Source: an uncultured Cellvibrio sp. (GTDB taxonomy: Bacteria > Pseudomonadota > Gammaproteobacteria > Pseudomonadales > Cellvibrionaceae). Taken from it: DNA of 64,000 nt. Shown here piece after piece: positions 30,019-38,982 of this stretch. The translations under genes were made by a program, and so were the position numbers. The stretch covers positions 62,001 to 126,000 of the forward strand of contig CAMLKG010000002.1 of the NCBI GenBank assembly GCA_946480695.1, written 5' to 3'. The notes under the pieces are model-generated. The model had not been told where the DNA came from, searched no databases, and saw nothing but the letters and a program-made list of their open reading frames with translations. Position 1 is the first letter of the stretch. Every line of letters begins with the position of its first letter.

Positions 30019-30792
30019 GTGCGCCTATTTCCTGCTTTTGCGTTGAGTTTGCTCCTGGCATCTGCCAGTTGGCAGCTTATGGCTGCGGAGCGGGCTGCTG
30101 GCGACCAGTCGCAGGGATCCAGTTTGGCCGATTTTGAAGCCCAGGTGCGACGGGTTGCCGAGCGCACCGCCGCTGAGGAAAAGGCGCGGGCAGAGCAAGA
30201 GCGCCTCGAATACGAAGCGGCCGCAAAGAAACAGCAATTTAAATTTTTTAAATATCGCAAAGATGGTGCGGTTGCTTATTCTGATCGCCAGCCCGTCAAA
30301 ACGGATTTTGAGGTTATTGTCTACAACTCCTGCTATGCCTGTAACCCTTTGTCCCGCATCGACTGGCGGGGTACACGGTTACACACTACCGAGTTCACCT
30401 ATTCCATTAGTCGCAACGCCCGTAAATATGGAGTCGATCCCGCCCTGGTTCGGGCGGTTATCCATGCGGAATCCAATTTCAATCCATTGGCCCGCTCGCG
30501 CAAGGGAGCCATGGGCCTAATGCAACTTATGCCAGGCACTGCGCGCGATATGGGGGTGCATGATTCCGCTAACGCGGCGCAAAATATTGAAGGCGGTGTC
30601 AAGTATCTCGCATGGCTGCTAAAACGGTTTAAAGGCGATATTACCCTGGCGACCGCTGCCTATAACGCGGGGCCAGGTGCGGTGGAAAGGTATCGTGGTG
30701 TCCCTCCCTACGAGGAGACAAAAACTTACGTATTTCGCGTGAACATCCTGCATCAACGTTACAAGAACGAACAGGCGCTCGCACGTAACTGA
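30019..30792 (+). CDS. Lytic transglycosylase (SLT, GH23)
   Basis: A 257-residue periplasmic murein-cleaving enzyme forming 1,6-anhydromuramyl ends. The frame extends up to 29866, but GTG 30019 with GAGAG upstream gives a proper signal peptide (LFPAFALSLLLASASW) and avoids overlap with the previous gene. After the signal come a charged coiled-coil stretch (about 30-75), a DUF4124-like small region (KYRKDGAVAYSDRQP) and the SLT domain: catalytic E in IHAESNFNP, GLMQLMPGTA and AAYNAGPGAV. It resembles the short Pseudomonas SLT proteins. Confidence 0.88.
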   Translation: MRLFPAFALSLLLASASWQLMAAERAAGDQSQGSSLADFEAQVRRVAERTAAEEKARAEQERLEYEAAAKKQQFKFFKYRKDGAVAYSDRQPVKTDFEVIVYNSCYACNPLSRIDWRGTRLHTTEFTYSISRNARKYGVDPALVRAVIHAESNFNPLARSRKGAMGLMQLMPGTARDMGVHDSANAAQNIEGGVKYLAWLLKRFKGDITLATAAYNAGPGAVERYRGVPPYEETKTYVFRVNILHQRYKNEQALARN

Positions 30793-30924
30793 CTTTACTT
30801 TGGCTTTCCCCTAATTGTTCCCACCTGCTTTTACCCTGACGAAAAACCGGAATGCAGGCTCATCCCGGCTTCGGTAAATGTTGGCGGGGTATGGATAAAC
30901 CAGCGTGGAGCTTCGTTTTACACA

Positions 30925-30951
30925 TAAAAAAACCCGCTGGAAAGCGGGTTT
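30925..30951 (-). terminator. Rho-independent terminator of argF
   Basis: Nine-bp arms AAACCCGCT / AGCGGGTTT with a 4-base loop, followed on the minus strand by a run of T (AAAAAA on the plus strand). It lies just downstream of the argF stop. Confidence 0.85.
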
Positions 30952-30973
30952 GTAAATACCTGGCAGGAAAGCG

Positions 30974-31891
30974 TTATTGGTTAAATAAAAATTCCATCAA
31001 GGCATTCTGTGCGTGCATACGGTTTTCCGCTTCTTCCCAGACTACCGCATCGGGTGCATCGAGAATTTCAGCGGTAACTTCTTTGCCTCTATAGGCAGGT
31101 AAGCAATGCATGAATAAAACATCATTCTTCGCATGACTCATTAATTCCTTATTGACCTGATAGCCCATAAAGATTTTCTCACGCTGTTTCTTTTCGTCTT
31201 CCTGGCCCATGGAGGCCCAGGTATCTGTGACAATCAAATCAGCACCGGCCACCGCTGCGCGCGGGTCATTGCTTAAAGCAACGCGATGTTGATAAGGCGT
31301 TACAAATTCATCTTCTGGCTCAAACCCCTTGGGTGTGGCAATTCGCAATTCAAAATCACAAAGCTCGGCGGCCTGGATATAGGAATTGCACATGTTATTG
31401 CCGTCGCCCACCCAGGCAACCGTTTTACCCGCCAATGAGCCGCGTTGCTCAACATAGGTCTGGATATCAGCCAGGAGTTGGCATGGATGATACTCATCGG
31501 TCAGGCCATTAATGACCGGTACGCGGGAATATTCGGCAAAGCGCTCTACAGTGCTATGCCCATAAGTGCGGATCATCACCATATCGACCATGCTGGCAAT
31601 GCAACGGGCCGCGTCTTCAATAGGTTCGCCGCGACCCAATTGTGAATCCTTGGTGGAAAGGAATATCGCATGGCCGCCTAATTTGGCAACACCGGATTCA
31701 AAGGACACACGGGTGCGGGTGGAGTTCTTCTCAAAAATCATGGCCAGCACTTTGTTATCAAATAGGGCTGGGGCTTTTCCCTGGCGCAGCAGGGCCTTGA
31801 GTTCGATGGCGCGGGCGATGATATGTTGGAGTTCATCGCGGTTAACGTCATTCAATGTCAGGAAATGTCTCGGTGCCTTTGGGGGAACCAT
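30974..31891 (-). CDS. argF: Ornithine carbamoyltransferase
   Basis: A 305-residue cytosolic enzyme making citrulline from ornithine and carbamoyl phosphate. The carbamoyl-phosphate site STRTR is at residues 57-61 and the ornithine-side HCLP motif at 262-265. It follows argD by 48 bases on the same strand, forming a small arginine operon, and ends in a clear terminator. No convincing ARG box was found upstream of argD. Confidence 0.95.
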   Translation of the reverse strand: MVPPKAPRHFLTLNDVNRDELQHIIARAIELKALLRQGKAPALFDNKVLAMIFEKNSTRTRVSFESGVAKLGGHAIFLSTKDSQLGRGEPIEDAARCIASMVDMVMIRTYGHSTVERFAEYSRVPVINGLTDEYHPCQLLADIQTYVEQRGSLAGKTVAWVGDGNNMCNSYIQAAELCDFELRIATPKGFEPEDEFVTPYQHRVALSNDPRAAVAGADLIVTDTWASMGQEDEKKQREKIFMGYQVNKELMSHAKNDVLFMHCLPAYRGKEVTAEILDAPDAVVWEEAENRMHAQNALMEFLFNQ

Positions 31892-31939
31892 AATCGTTGC
31901 TCTTTACATTACTGCGCGCGCGTTATTGCGCGCGCATGT

Positions 31940-33103
31940 TTAAAACCCTTTAACCAGTTGTACCACCTTGGCAACCAGTTCATCCGCTTCCGCATCGGTG
32001 AGGATAAATGTCGGCAGCAAGCGAATGGTGTTCATGGCGGTAACGTTGATGAGGATACCCAGGTCGCGTCCCTTCTGAACCAGGTCGCCGCAGGGGGTAT
32101 CCAGTTCGATACCGATCATCAAACCCTTGCCGCGGATATCGACCACCCTGGCATTGCCCGCCAGGGCTGTTTTGAAATCATTTAATAATTTTTCACCCAG
32201 CACCCTGGCGCGCTCGACCAGGCCGGACGACTGCAATGTTTCTATTACGGCAATACCGGCACTGCATGCGAGCGGGTTGCCGCCGAAGGTGGTGCCGTGG
32301 TTGCCTGCCTGCAAGACTTCAGCGGCTTTGCCGCGTGCGAGGCACGCGCCAATCGGCATACCGTTACCCAAACCTTTGGCAGTAGTGACGACGTCCGGCA
32401 ATATGCCGTTGTGTTGGTAGGCGAAGTAAGTACCTGTACGGCCATTGCCTGTCTGGATCTCATCCAGCATCAGCAACAATTCGTGTTGGTCTGCAAGGTT
32501 ACGCAACTCATTGAGGTAATTCGCTGCCGGCACGCGGACGCCGCCTTCGCCTTGAACCGGCTCAACCAGAATGGCCACTATGTTTTTATGTTCAGCGATG
32601 GCGGTTTTAACAGCCGGCACATCGTTATACGGAACCCGTATGAAGCCTTCTACCAGCGGCTCAAAACCGATCTGCACCTTGGTATTGCCCGTAGCTGTCA
32701 AGGTGGCCATGGTCCTGCCGTGGAAGCTGTTGCTCATCACAATGATGGTGGGGTTCTTCACGCCCTTATCATTGCCGTATTTCCGCGCAATCTTGATAGC
32801 GGCTTCGTTAGCTTCCGCGCCGGAATTGGAAAAGAACGCTTTATCCATTCCCGAAACCTGGATGAGTAAATCACCCAGCCGCTGTTGTTGGGGAATATTG
32901 TAAAGGTTGGATGTATGTATCAGGGTCGCTGCTTGCCCGGCGATTGCCTTGGTCACAGCCGGGTGACCATAGCCCAGGGCGCAAACTGCGATGCCGCTAA
33001 TCGCATCCAGGTAGGAGTTGCCCTTATCGTCCCACACTCGGCTGCCTTCGCCCCTGGTAAGAGTAAGGGTCCTGGTGCCGTAGGTGTTCATTAGACTGGT
33101 CAT
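31940..33103 (-). CDS. argD: Acetylornithine/succinyldiaminopimelate aminotransferase
   Basis: A 387-residue class III PLP aminotransferase converting N-acetylglutamate semialdehyde to N-acetylornithine; family members also serve lysine synthesis. The PLP lysine is K243 in TTAKGLGNG; FFSNSGAEANEAAIKIAR and LMLDEIQTGNGRTG are diagnostic. ATG 33103 has GGAG upstream; the frame itself extends to 33133. First gene of the argD-argF unit. Confidence 0.93.
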   Translation of the reverse strand: MTSLMNTYGTRTLTLTRGEGSRVWDDKGNSYLDAISGIAVCALGYGHPAVTKAIAGQAATLIHTSNLYNIPQQQRLGDLLIQVSGMDKAFFSNSGAEANEAAIKIARKYGNDKGVKNPTIIVMSNSFHGRTMATLTATGNTKVQIGFEPLVEGFIRVPYNDVPAVKTAIAEHKNIVAILVEPVQGEGGVRVPAANYLNELRNLADQHELLLMLDEIQTGNGRTGTYFAYQHNGILPDVVTTAKGLGNGMPIGACLARGKAAEVLQAGNHGTTFGGNPLACSAGIAVIETLQSSGLVERARVLGEKLLNDFKTALAGNARVVDIRGKGLMIGIELDTPCGDLVQKGRDLGILINVTAMNTIRLLPTFILTDAEADELVAKVVQLVKGF

Positions 33104-33499
33104 GGCAATCTCCGTAAAAAAACAAAGCCGCAAGCCAATCGGGGAAAGGCCATCAGGCGGTTAACAATATTGATATAGTCAGAGGACTTTTTTGCTAAAC
33201 CGGCACCGGGTGCCGATTGGAACTCGCAGGAAATATAGGTGCGTGTGGCAAAAAATAGGCAGCAAATATATAAGTTATTGCGATTGTTGGCAAATTTGCC
33301 CGGTTATGGCGCGCATCTTTATAAATCTCCCGGTTAAATAGTTTGCGGGGATTGATGCGCCTGCCAACCAGGGGTTTAAACCGGGATTAGGCAGCCAAAA
33401 CCCCGTGGTGTAAAAAATAGTTTTAATGGATGAGAGTTATGAATGCATCACGCAAAATGCCTTTCCCTTGAATATTCGCTCCCGGGCTAAGGTTGGTCA
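33104..33499. other. Divergent control region of argD and the TonB receptor gene
   Basis: Nearly 400 bases without a gene. It holds a perfect dyad (33201-33215) and a 10-bp palindrome GGTTTAAACC near 33373. I find no Fur box, no riboswitch core and no clear ARG box. Promoters of both flanking genes must lie here. Confidence 0.45.
33201..33215. promoter_or_regulatory. Perfect dyad CGGCACC-G-GGTGCCG
   Basis: Seven-bp arms around a single base, about 100 bases from the argD start and 285 from the TonB receptor gene. No T-tract follows on either strand, so an operator is more likely than a terminator. Regulator unknown. Confidence 0.35.
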
Positions 33500-35548
33500 A
33501 TGAAATTCCCCGCGTTTTTACCTACCGGTTTATTCCTGGCGTTTACCCTTAATTCTTCTTTTATAAGCGCGCAGGCGACACCGGAAATTATCGAAACCCT
33601 GGTGGTCTCCGGTTCGCAATCAACCGCAAAAGTAATGCGTCAGCAAATCACCAACAGCCCGGTTGAGTTCACCGTCGGCGCTCGTATTGACCCGGCGGAA
33701 TTCTTGTCGGCCATTCCCGGCGTGCAGGTGGACTCGCGCACGAATTACGCGCAAGACACTCGCATCAGCTTACGCGGGTTTGGCGCTCGCTCCGCGTTTG
33801 GCGTGCGCGGGATTGATTTGTTGGTGGATGGCATTCCCATGTCCACACCGGATGGCCAAGGGCAATTATCCAGTGTAATGCTGGATACGCTTGCCAGCGC
33901 GCAGGTTTTACGCGGGCCACTCGCATCGCTCTATGGCAACGGCTCGGGCGGAGTAATTACCTTGCAAACCTCGGCACCCGAACGCAATCGGTTCGGCATT
34001 GCCGGCGCTGGTGGCGACCAGGGGCTTACCCGTTATCACTGGCAAGGCGATTGGCGGCAAGAAGATTTGGCCCTGCGGGGCCAGTATGCCGATACCACCA
34101 TTGGGGGTGATCGCCCCCATTCGCGTGCTGAACGCGAGCAAGCGGCATTGCAGGTGTTTTACACCACTCCCGGTGAGTTGGATGTGGTCATTAAACACGA
34201 GCAAAGCGATGATCCGTTACTGGAAGACCCATTAGGCCTCACTCCTGAACAATGGCGTGCTGATCCCTGGCAAAAAAATCCGTTGGCCGAAACGTTTAAT
34301 ACGCGCAAAAGCGTAAAACACCAGCAAAGTTCGATCAGCTTGCGTAACCAACAGGGAGAAACACGTTGGCAAACGGCACTCTGGCAGGGTGAACGCGAAA
34401 TTATCCAATACCTGGGTTTTGCGGGTGAGGCGATTTCCGGCAGCGGCGGGGTAGTTGACCTGGCGCGGGATTTTGCCGGCGCCAGTGCCACTATCACCCA
34501 AAGCACCACTTTATTATCCATACCCCTGGACCTAAGTCTCGGCGGCGAACTGGCGCAAATGAAAGATCGCCGGCGCGGATACGTCAATAACCAGGGAATA
34601 GCGGGCGATTTGCGCCGCGATGAGTTGGGTGAAGTTAACAGTCGCGATCTCTATTCACTTATCGAAGTTAACCCTGCCTCCCGATTTAGTGCCTATGCGG
34701 GCGCGCGAAAAACCTGGCTTGATGCGGATGTGCAAGATTATTTTATGGTGGCTGGAAATCCCGATGATTCGGGTGCACGCGATTATCGCGAAGAAGCGTT
34801 TGCGGTAGGCGGCAGTTATGAATTCAATGATGAATGGGAGATATTCGCCAGCAGCGGGCGTGGTTATGAAACTCCTACCCTGACGGAAATGGCTTATCGA
34901 TCAAATGGCACCGGCTTGAATACCCAACTGGAAGCGGCGGTTAATCGCCAGCAACAATGGGGCGTAAATTATCAACGCCCTGATGAATTGCTGCTGGCCA
35001 TAACTTATTTTGAGGTGGACAGCGAAAATGAAATTGTGGTGGATCAGTCGGTTGGCGGCCGCACCAGCTTTCGCAATGCGGCGGAGACCGAACGTGAAGG
35101 CGTTGAACTGCTCGCCCGCGGGCTAATCAGCGATGCCTGGCGCTGGCAGGCCAGCGCACAGTCGTTACGTGCCGATTATTCCGCGGGCCAATGGGCGGGC
35201 AAACAGTTACCGGGCGTGGCGCGCGAACAATACCAGCTCGGTGTAGAATGGCGACCGCTGCGCAATGATTTTTTGCAAATAAATATAACGGCCCAGCAGC
35301 GCTCGCGTATTTTCACCACCGATAGCAACCAGGTTGCGGCACCGGCGTTTTATACGGTGGATTTCAGCGTGCAAGGCAACTACCCATTACAATCATGGGC
35401 CCTGGACTGGTGGTTAAAATTAGCCAATATTCGCGATGAAAATTACGTCGGTTCAGTGGTGGTCAACCAAAGCAATGGCCGCGCATTTGAACCTGCGTTG
35501 GGACGAAATTTTTCGGCGGGGATAAATATTGCGTATTTTTTCCCGTAA
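33500..35548 (+). CDS. TonB-dependent outer-membrane receptor
   Basis: A 682-residue outer-membrane transporter energised by TonB. After a signal peptide (cleavage near ISAQA) comes a TonB-box-like ETLVV, a plug domain (about 45-155; LRGFGARSAFGVRGIDLLVDGIPM and LRGPLASLYGNGSGGVITLQT) and a 22-strand-type barrel ending in aromatic residues (AYFFP). The substrate is not evident: no Fur site, heme or siderophore gene is adjacent. Iron chelates are the commonest cargo of this PF07715/PF00593 layout; carbohydrate cargo is possible in this group of bacteria. Confidence 0.88.
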   Translation: MKFPAFLPTGLFLAFTLNSSFISAQATPEIIETLVVSGSQSTAKVMRQQITNSPVEFTVGARIDPAEFLSAIPGVQVDSRTNYAQDTRISLRGFGARSAFGVRGIDLLVDGIPMSTPDGQGQLSSVMLDTLASAQVLRGPLASLYGNGSGGVITLQTSAPERNRFGIAGAGGDQGLTRYHWQGDWRQEDLALRGQYADTTIGGDRPHSRAEREQAALQVFYTTPGELDVVIKHEQSDDPLLEDPLGLTPEQWRADPWQKNPLAETFNTRKSVKHQQSSISLRNQQGETRWQTALWQGEREIIQYLGFAGEAISGSGGVVDLARDFAGASATITQSTTLLSIPLDLSLGGELAQMKDRRRGYVNNQGIAGDLRRDELGEVNSRDLYSLIEVNPASRFSAYAGARKTWLDADVQDYFMVAGNPDDSGARDYREEAFAVGGSYEFNDEWEIFASSGRGYETPTLTEMAYRSNGTGLNTQLEAAVNRQQQWGVNYQRPDELLLAITYFEVDSENEIVVDQSVGGRTSFRNAAETEREGVELLARGLISDAWRWQASAQSLRADYSAGQWAGKQLPGVAREQYQLGVEWRPLRNDFLQINITAQQRSRIFTTDSNQVAAPAFYTVDFSVQGNYPLQSWALDWWLKLANIRDENYVGSVVVNQSNGRAFEPALGRNFSAGINIAYFFP

Positions 35549-35650
35549 AAAATGGTGTGGTATTTTATTCGCGTAATGCAGAGGCATTGGTTAGTTACAG
35601 AAAAGTATTTGTCTTTTTCACTGCGGATGCTGAATCCGATATGCGTATAC

Positions 35651-35668
35651 AAGCGCTAACGCTTTTTA
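35651..35668 (+). terminator. Weak terminator-like hairpin
   Basis: AAGCG-CTAA-CGCTT followed by TTT, about 100 bases after the TonB receptor stop and just before hrpB. The short stem makes it doubtful. Confidence 0.3.
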
Positions 35669-35691
35669 CGACAGCGATAATAGGTTAACTC

Positions 35692-38103
35692 GTGCAAATT
35701 CCTGATTTACCAGAATTACCCCTAAGCCAATTGGCAGCGCAATTTAAGTCCGCTTTACAGCAAACCCCGTTGTTGCTGGAGGCAGAACCTGGTGCGGGTA
35801 AATCAACCCTGGCCCCGTTATGGGTATTGGCAAATACGCCGGTGTATAAACAAGTGTGGCTAATCCAACCGCGTGTGTTGGCGGCACAAGCACTCGCAGG
35901 AAGGTTGGCGGAACTCCTGCAAGAAAAAACCGGTGAAACTGTGGGCTACCAGGTACCCTACGATTCATGCCTGGGAAATCGCACGCGGTTGGTCTTGATG
36001 ACTCCAGGGGTACTCTTACAACATTTGTTACACAATCCAGCGTTGGATGGGGTGGCCTGCGTTATCCTGGATGAAATCCACGAGCGCAGCGCCAACCAGG
36101 ATCTCGCCTGGGCGTTTTTGCAGGAAGTGCAAATCCTGCGCGATGATTTGCAGCTAATTTTAATGAGCGCAACGCCAGACCCGGCATTGCAGCAACAAAT
36201 TGCGAATCGTTTATTTACGCCAGGCCGATGCTACCCGGTAACAGTGGAGTACCAGCCCACCAAACCATTACCGAATCAATTTCAGGAAAAAATTGATGCG
36301 CACCTGGTTCGTGTACTTCGCAACCATGAACAGTGGCAGCAACAAACGGTATTGGTTTTTTTACCCGGTTGGCGGGAAATAGAGGATTCAGCGCAGGCGA
36401 TTATTCGGGTATTCCCCGCACAAAAAATTTTCCGTTTGCATAGCCGGGTTCCCCCGGATGAACAACACCAGGCATTAGACCCATTACAAGGTGCACGAAT
36501 TATCCTCGCGACCAATATCGCTGAAACATCATTGACCATCGCCGATGTCACCCTGGTCATTGATTCAGGTCTTGCACGCCGTGTTGATTATGAGCAGCGC
36601 TCGGGAATCTCGCGTTTGCGCACGTCGCGTATCAGTATGGCCAGTGCCGAACAACGTCGCGGGCGCGCGGGGCGTGTGCAGGCGGGACACTGCATTCGCC
36701 TTTGGTCGCAGGACCATCCGCTGGCAGCCGCGGATTTACCGGAAATTCGCGCCACAGATTATTTACCTTTAGCGTTGCGCATAGCCCATTGGGGAAGCCC
36801 GGCAGATTCATTGCCCTGGCTGGAGAAACCCAATGCGCTGGCCCTTCGTTTTGCACAGCAGCAGTTGCAACAAATGCAGTTAGTGAATGAAGGGGGGGCG
36901 ATCACACCGGCCGGGCAGCGTGTCAGTGGCCTGGGTACTCACCCGCGTATTGCTGCCTATTTGTTAATGCATGAACAAACCATAAGCCAATCATCATTAT
37001 TGTTGGCGTTAGCTCTGCATTTCGAATTACCAACCGAGCAGGGAATGGAAGCGTTGTTGAATGATGCTACGCGAGAGTTGGCACGCAATCGCCAATGGCA
37101 GCAACAACAAAAGCGTTGGCTTAATGTGTTGGCTATGCAAATAACTTCCGCCCCTATAAATCCGCACTTGCTTGCGCGCGCATTCAGTGACCGGATTGGT
37201 TTTCGCCAGGATTCAGGCAAGTACCGATTAAATTCGGGAATTAGTGTTGAATCATCGTTAACCAGCCCCTGGGGGGTATTTCCGATAATCAATGTAAAAC
37301 CCAAACACCATGGCGGGATTGGCGTTGCGGTGCAATTGGATGCGCAAACGCAACGGCAATTAAGCCAGCATCACACGCAATTGGAATTCAAACAACAGTC
37401 CTGGCAATTACACCATAGTTGGCGTATGGGCGGAGTGGTTGTGGATGAGCAATTCGAACCGCTGGATGCGAATCAAGTGCCGCTATATTTGCTGGAACAT
37501 ATTCGGCAATCCTGCCAGGAAAAAGGAATACATTATTTTTACTGGAGCGAAAATGCCTATCGTTTTTTGCAGCGGGCTCGCTTGGTAGCCGTCCACCAAT
37601 TATGTAATTTGCCTGCATTGGAGGATGAGGCACTTTACCGGACATTGGCGCAATGGCTGTTACCTTTTTTAAGCGCATCTACCCGTTTGGATAACTTGCC
37701 CTGGTTGCAGGGGCTGGAATTTTATTTAGGTTATGAAAATTGCCAGGCTATTGCGAAATTGCTGCCTGAAAAAATCCAGCTACCCAGTGGCCGTCAAGTC
37801 ACCGTGGAATTTACCGGGGAAGGAAGCGCCCAGGTATCCGCAAAGTTGCAAGAATTTTTCGGTTGCGAGCAATTGCAATTGGCAAATGGAAAAATCCCGC
37901 TGCAAATTCATTTGCTGTCACCTAATGGTAGCCCCTTGGCAATCACCACTAATTTGCAAACATTTTGGCAACAAGCCTACCCGGAGGTGCGCAAGGAAAT
38001 GCGTGGGCGCTACCCGCGTCACCCTTGGCCGAATGATCCGCTGGAGCATGAAGCTACGGCGCTCACCAAACGCAAACTGGCACAACAGCATAGCGATCGT
38101 TAA
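35692..38103 (+). CDS. hrpB: ATP-dependent helicase HrpB (DEAH-box)
   Basis: An 803-residue DExH RNA helicase-like protein. Walker A is GAGKST, Walker B/motif II DEIHERS, motif III SATPD, motif VI QRRGRAGRVQAG; then HA2-like and the HrpB C-terminal domain near the end (PWPNDPLEHEATALTKRK). It starts at GTG 35692. HrpB is widespread in gammaproteobacteria; despite its name it is not a type III secretion gene, and its substrate is unclear. Confidence 0.93.
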   Translation: MQIPDLPELPLSQLAAQFKSALQQTPLLLEAEPGAGKSTLAPLWVLANTPVYKQVWLIQPRVLAAQALAGRLAELLQEKTGETVGYQVPYDSCLGNRTRLVLMTPGVLLQHLLHNPALDGVACVILDEIHERSANQDLAWAFLQEVQILRDDLQLILMSATPDPALQQQIANRLFTPGRCYPVTVEYQPTKPLPNQFQEKIDAHLVRVLRNHEQWQQQTVLVFLPGWREIEDSAQAIIRVFPAQKIFRLHSRVPPDEQHQALDPLQGARIILATNIAETSLTIADVTLVIDSGLARRVDYEQRSGISRLRTSRISMASAEQRRGRAGRVQAGHCIRLWSQDHPLAAADLPEIRATDYLPLALRIAHWGSPADSLPWLEKPNALALRFAQQQLQQMQLVNEGGAITPAGQRVSGLGTHPRIAAYLLMHEQTISQSSLLLALALHFELPTEQGMEALLNDATRELARNRQWQQQQKRWLNVLAMQITSAPINPHLLARAFSDRIGFRQDSGKYRLNSGISVESSLTSPWGVFPIINVKPKHHGGIGVAVQLDAQTQRQLSQHHTQLEFKQQSWQLHHSWRMGGVVVDEQFEPLDANQVPLYLLEHIRQSCQEKGIHYFYWSENAYRFLQRARLVAVHQLCNLPALEDEALYRTLAQWLLPFLSASTRLDNLPWLQGLEFYLGYENCQAIAKLLPEKIQLPSGRQVTVEFTGEGSAQVSAKLQEFFGCEQLQLANGKIPLQIHLLSPNGSPLAITTNLQTFWQQAYPEVRKEMRGRYPRHPWPNDPLEHEATALTKRKLAQQHSDR

Positions 38104-38256
38104 CAACCGATTGTACCTGGTTTGGGTGGTTATGTTTTTGGGATAGTCCTTTTATTTCGGCAGGGTAACGGTGATTGAGGGAGGCGAGGCTTATATTGAT
38201 ATTGTGAAATAATTAACAATCAAGTATGGAAAAAATGTGGAAGCGAGGGATTGCGT

Positions 38257-38285
38257 AAAAAAAACTGGAATTTGGTATTTGCCAG
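38257..38285 (-). terminator. Possible terminator of the baeR-like gene
   Basis: On the minus strand a short CTGG/CCAG stem is followed by eight T. The tail is convincing, the stem is not. It lies 35 bases past the response regulator stop in a 216-base convergent gap that otherwise shows nothing. Confidence 0.4.
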
Positions 38286-38319
38286 CGCGGGATTTTACCT
38301 TCCATGGCGCGCCGGGCAA

Positions 38320-38982
38320 TCAGGAGATTTGCAGCCGATAACCTACGCCGTATACCGAGTGGATAATATCTTCATCGCAAATAGGTTGTAATTTTTTGCG
38401 TAATTTTGTGATGTGCGAATCCATGGTTCTGTCGCTCACTACGCGATGGTCGGTATAGGCGTTTTTCACTAAAGTATCGCGTGAAATGACCCGCTGCTTA
38501 TTAAGCAATAAGGTTTCCAGAATACGGAATTCAATGCTGGTCAGTTCAACGCACTGCTCACCCACACACGCATACTGGCGTTCTTTATCCAGGCGCAAAC
38601 CATCTTCTCCAATAGTTTCATTTTTATTGCTGCGGCGTAACACGGCCTTTACCCGTGCAACCACTTCGCGTGGGCTGAAAGGTTTACAAATATAATCGTC
38701 TGCGCCTAACTCAAGGCCAATCAGGCGATCAATTTCCTCCACTTTGGCAGTGGTCATAATGATGGGAACCTGGGAGCTTTTGCGAACCTGCTGGCAAATA
38801 CTCAGGCCATCGCGTTTCGGCAACATTAAATCGAGGAGCACCAAATCCCATTTTTCGGTAAGGATTTTTTGCAACGCCAATTCCCCATCACTCACCAAGG
38901 TCGCTGAAAAATTTTCATTGGTCAGGTAATCTTGCAAAATTTCGCCCAAATCTATTTCATCTTCCACAATCAAAATATTCAT
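38320..38982 (-). CDS. baeR: OmpR-family response regulator (BaeR-like)
   Basis: A 220-residue regulator: receiver domain (about 1-118) with phospho-acceptor D51 in LLDLMLP and K in ICKPFSP, then a winged-helix DNA-binding domain (about 130-220; ELTSIEFRILETLL and SVYGVGYRL). Its start overlaps the kinase stop by four bases. BaeR-type regulators answer envelope stress and induce efflux pumps; that role here is by similarity, and the gene name should be read as the closest family. Confidence 0.8.
   Translation of the reverse strand: MNILIVEDEIDLGEILQDYLTNENFSATLVSDGELALQKILTEKWDLVLLDLMLPKRDGLSICQQVRKSSQVPIIMTTAKVEEIDRLIGLELGADDYICKPFSPREVVARVKAVLRRSNKNETIGEDGLRLDKERQYACVGEQCVELTSIEFRILETLLLNKQRVISRDTLVKNAYTDHRVVSDRTMDSHITKLRKKLQPICDEDIIHSVYGVGYRLQIS

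Noticed and set aside
33104..33499. Possible riboswitch (B12 or TPP) or Fur box before the TonB receptor gene
   Set aside because: Isolated GGTGCC-like words occur, but the remaining conserved elements are missing and no Fur-type dyad is seen.
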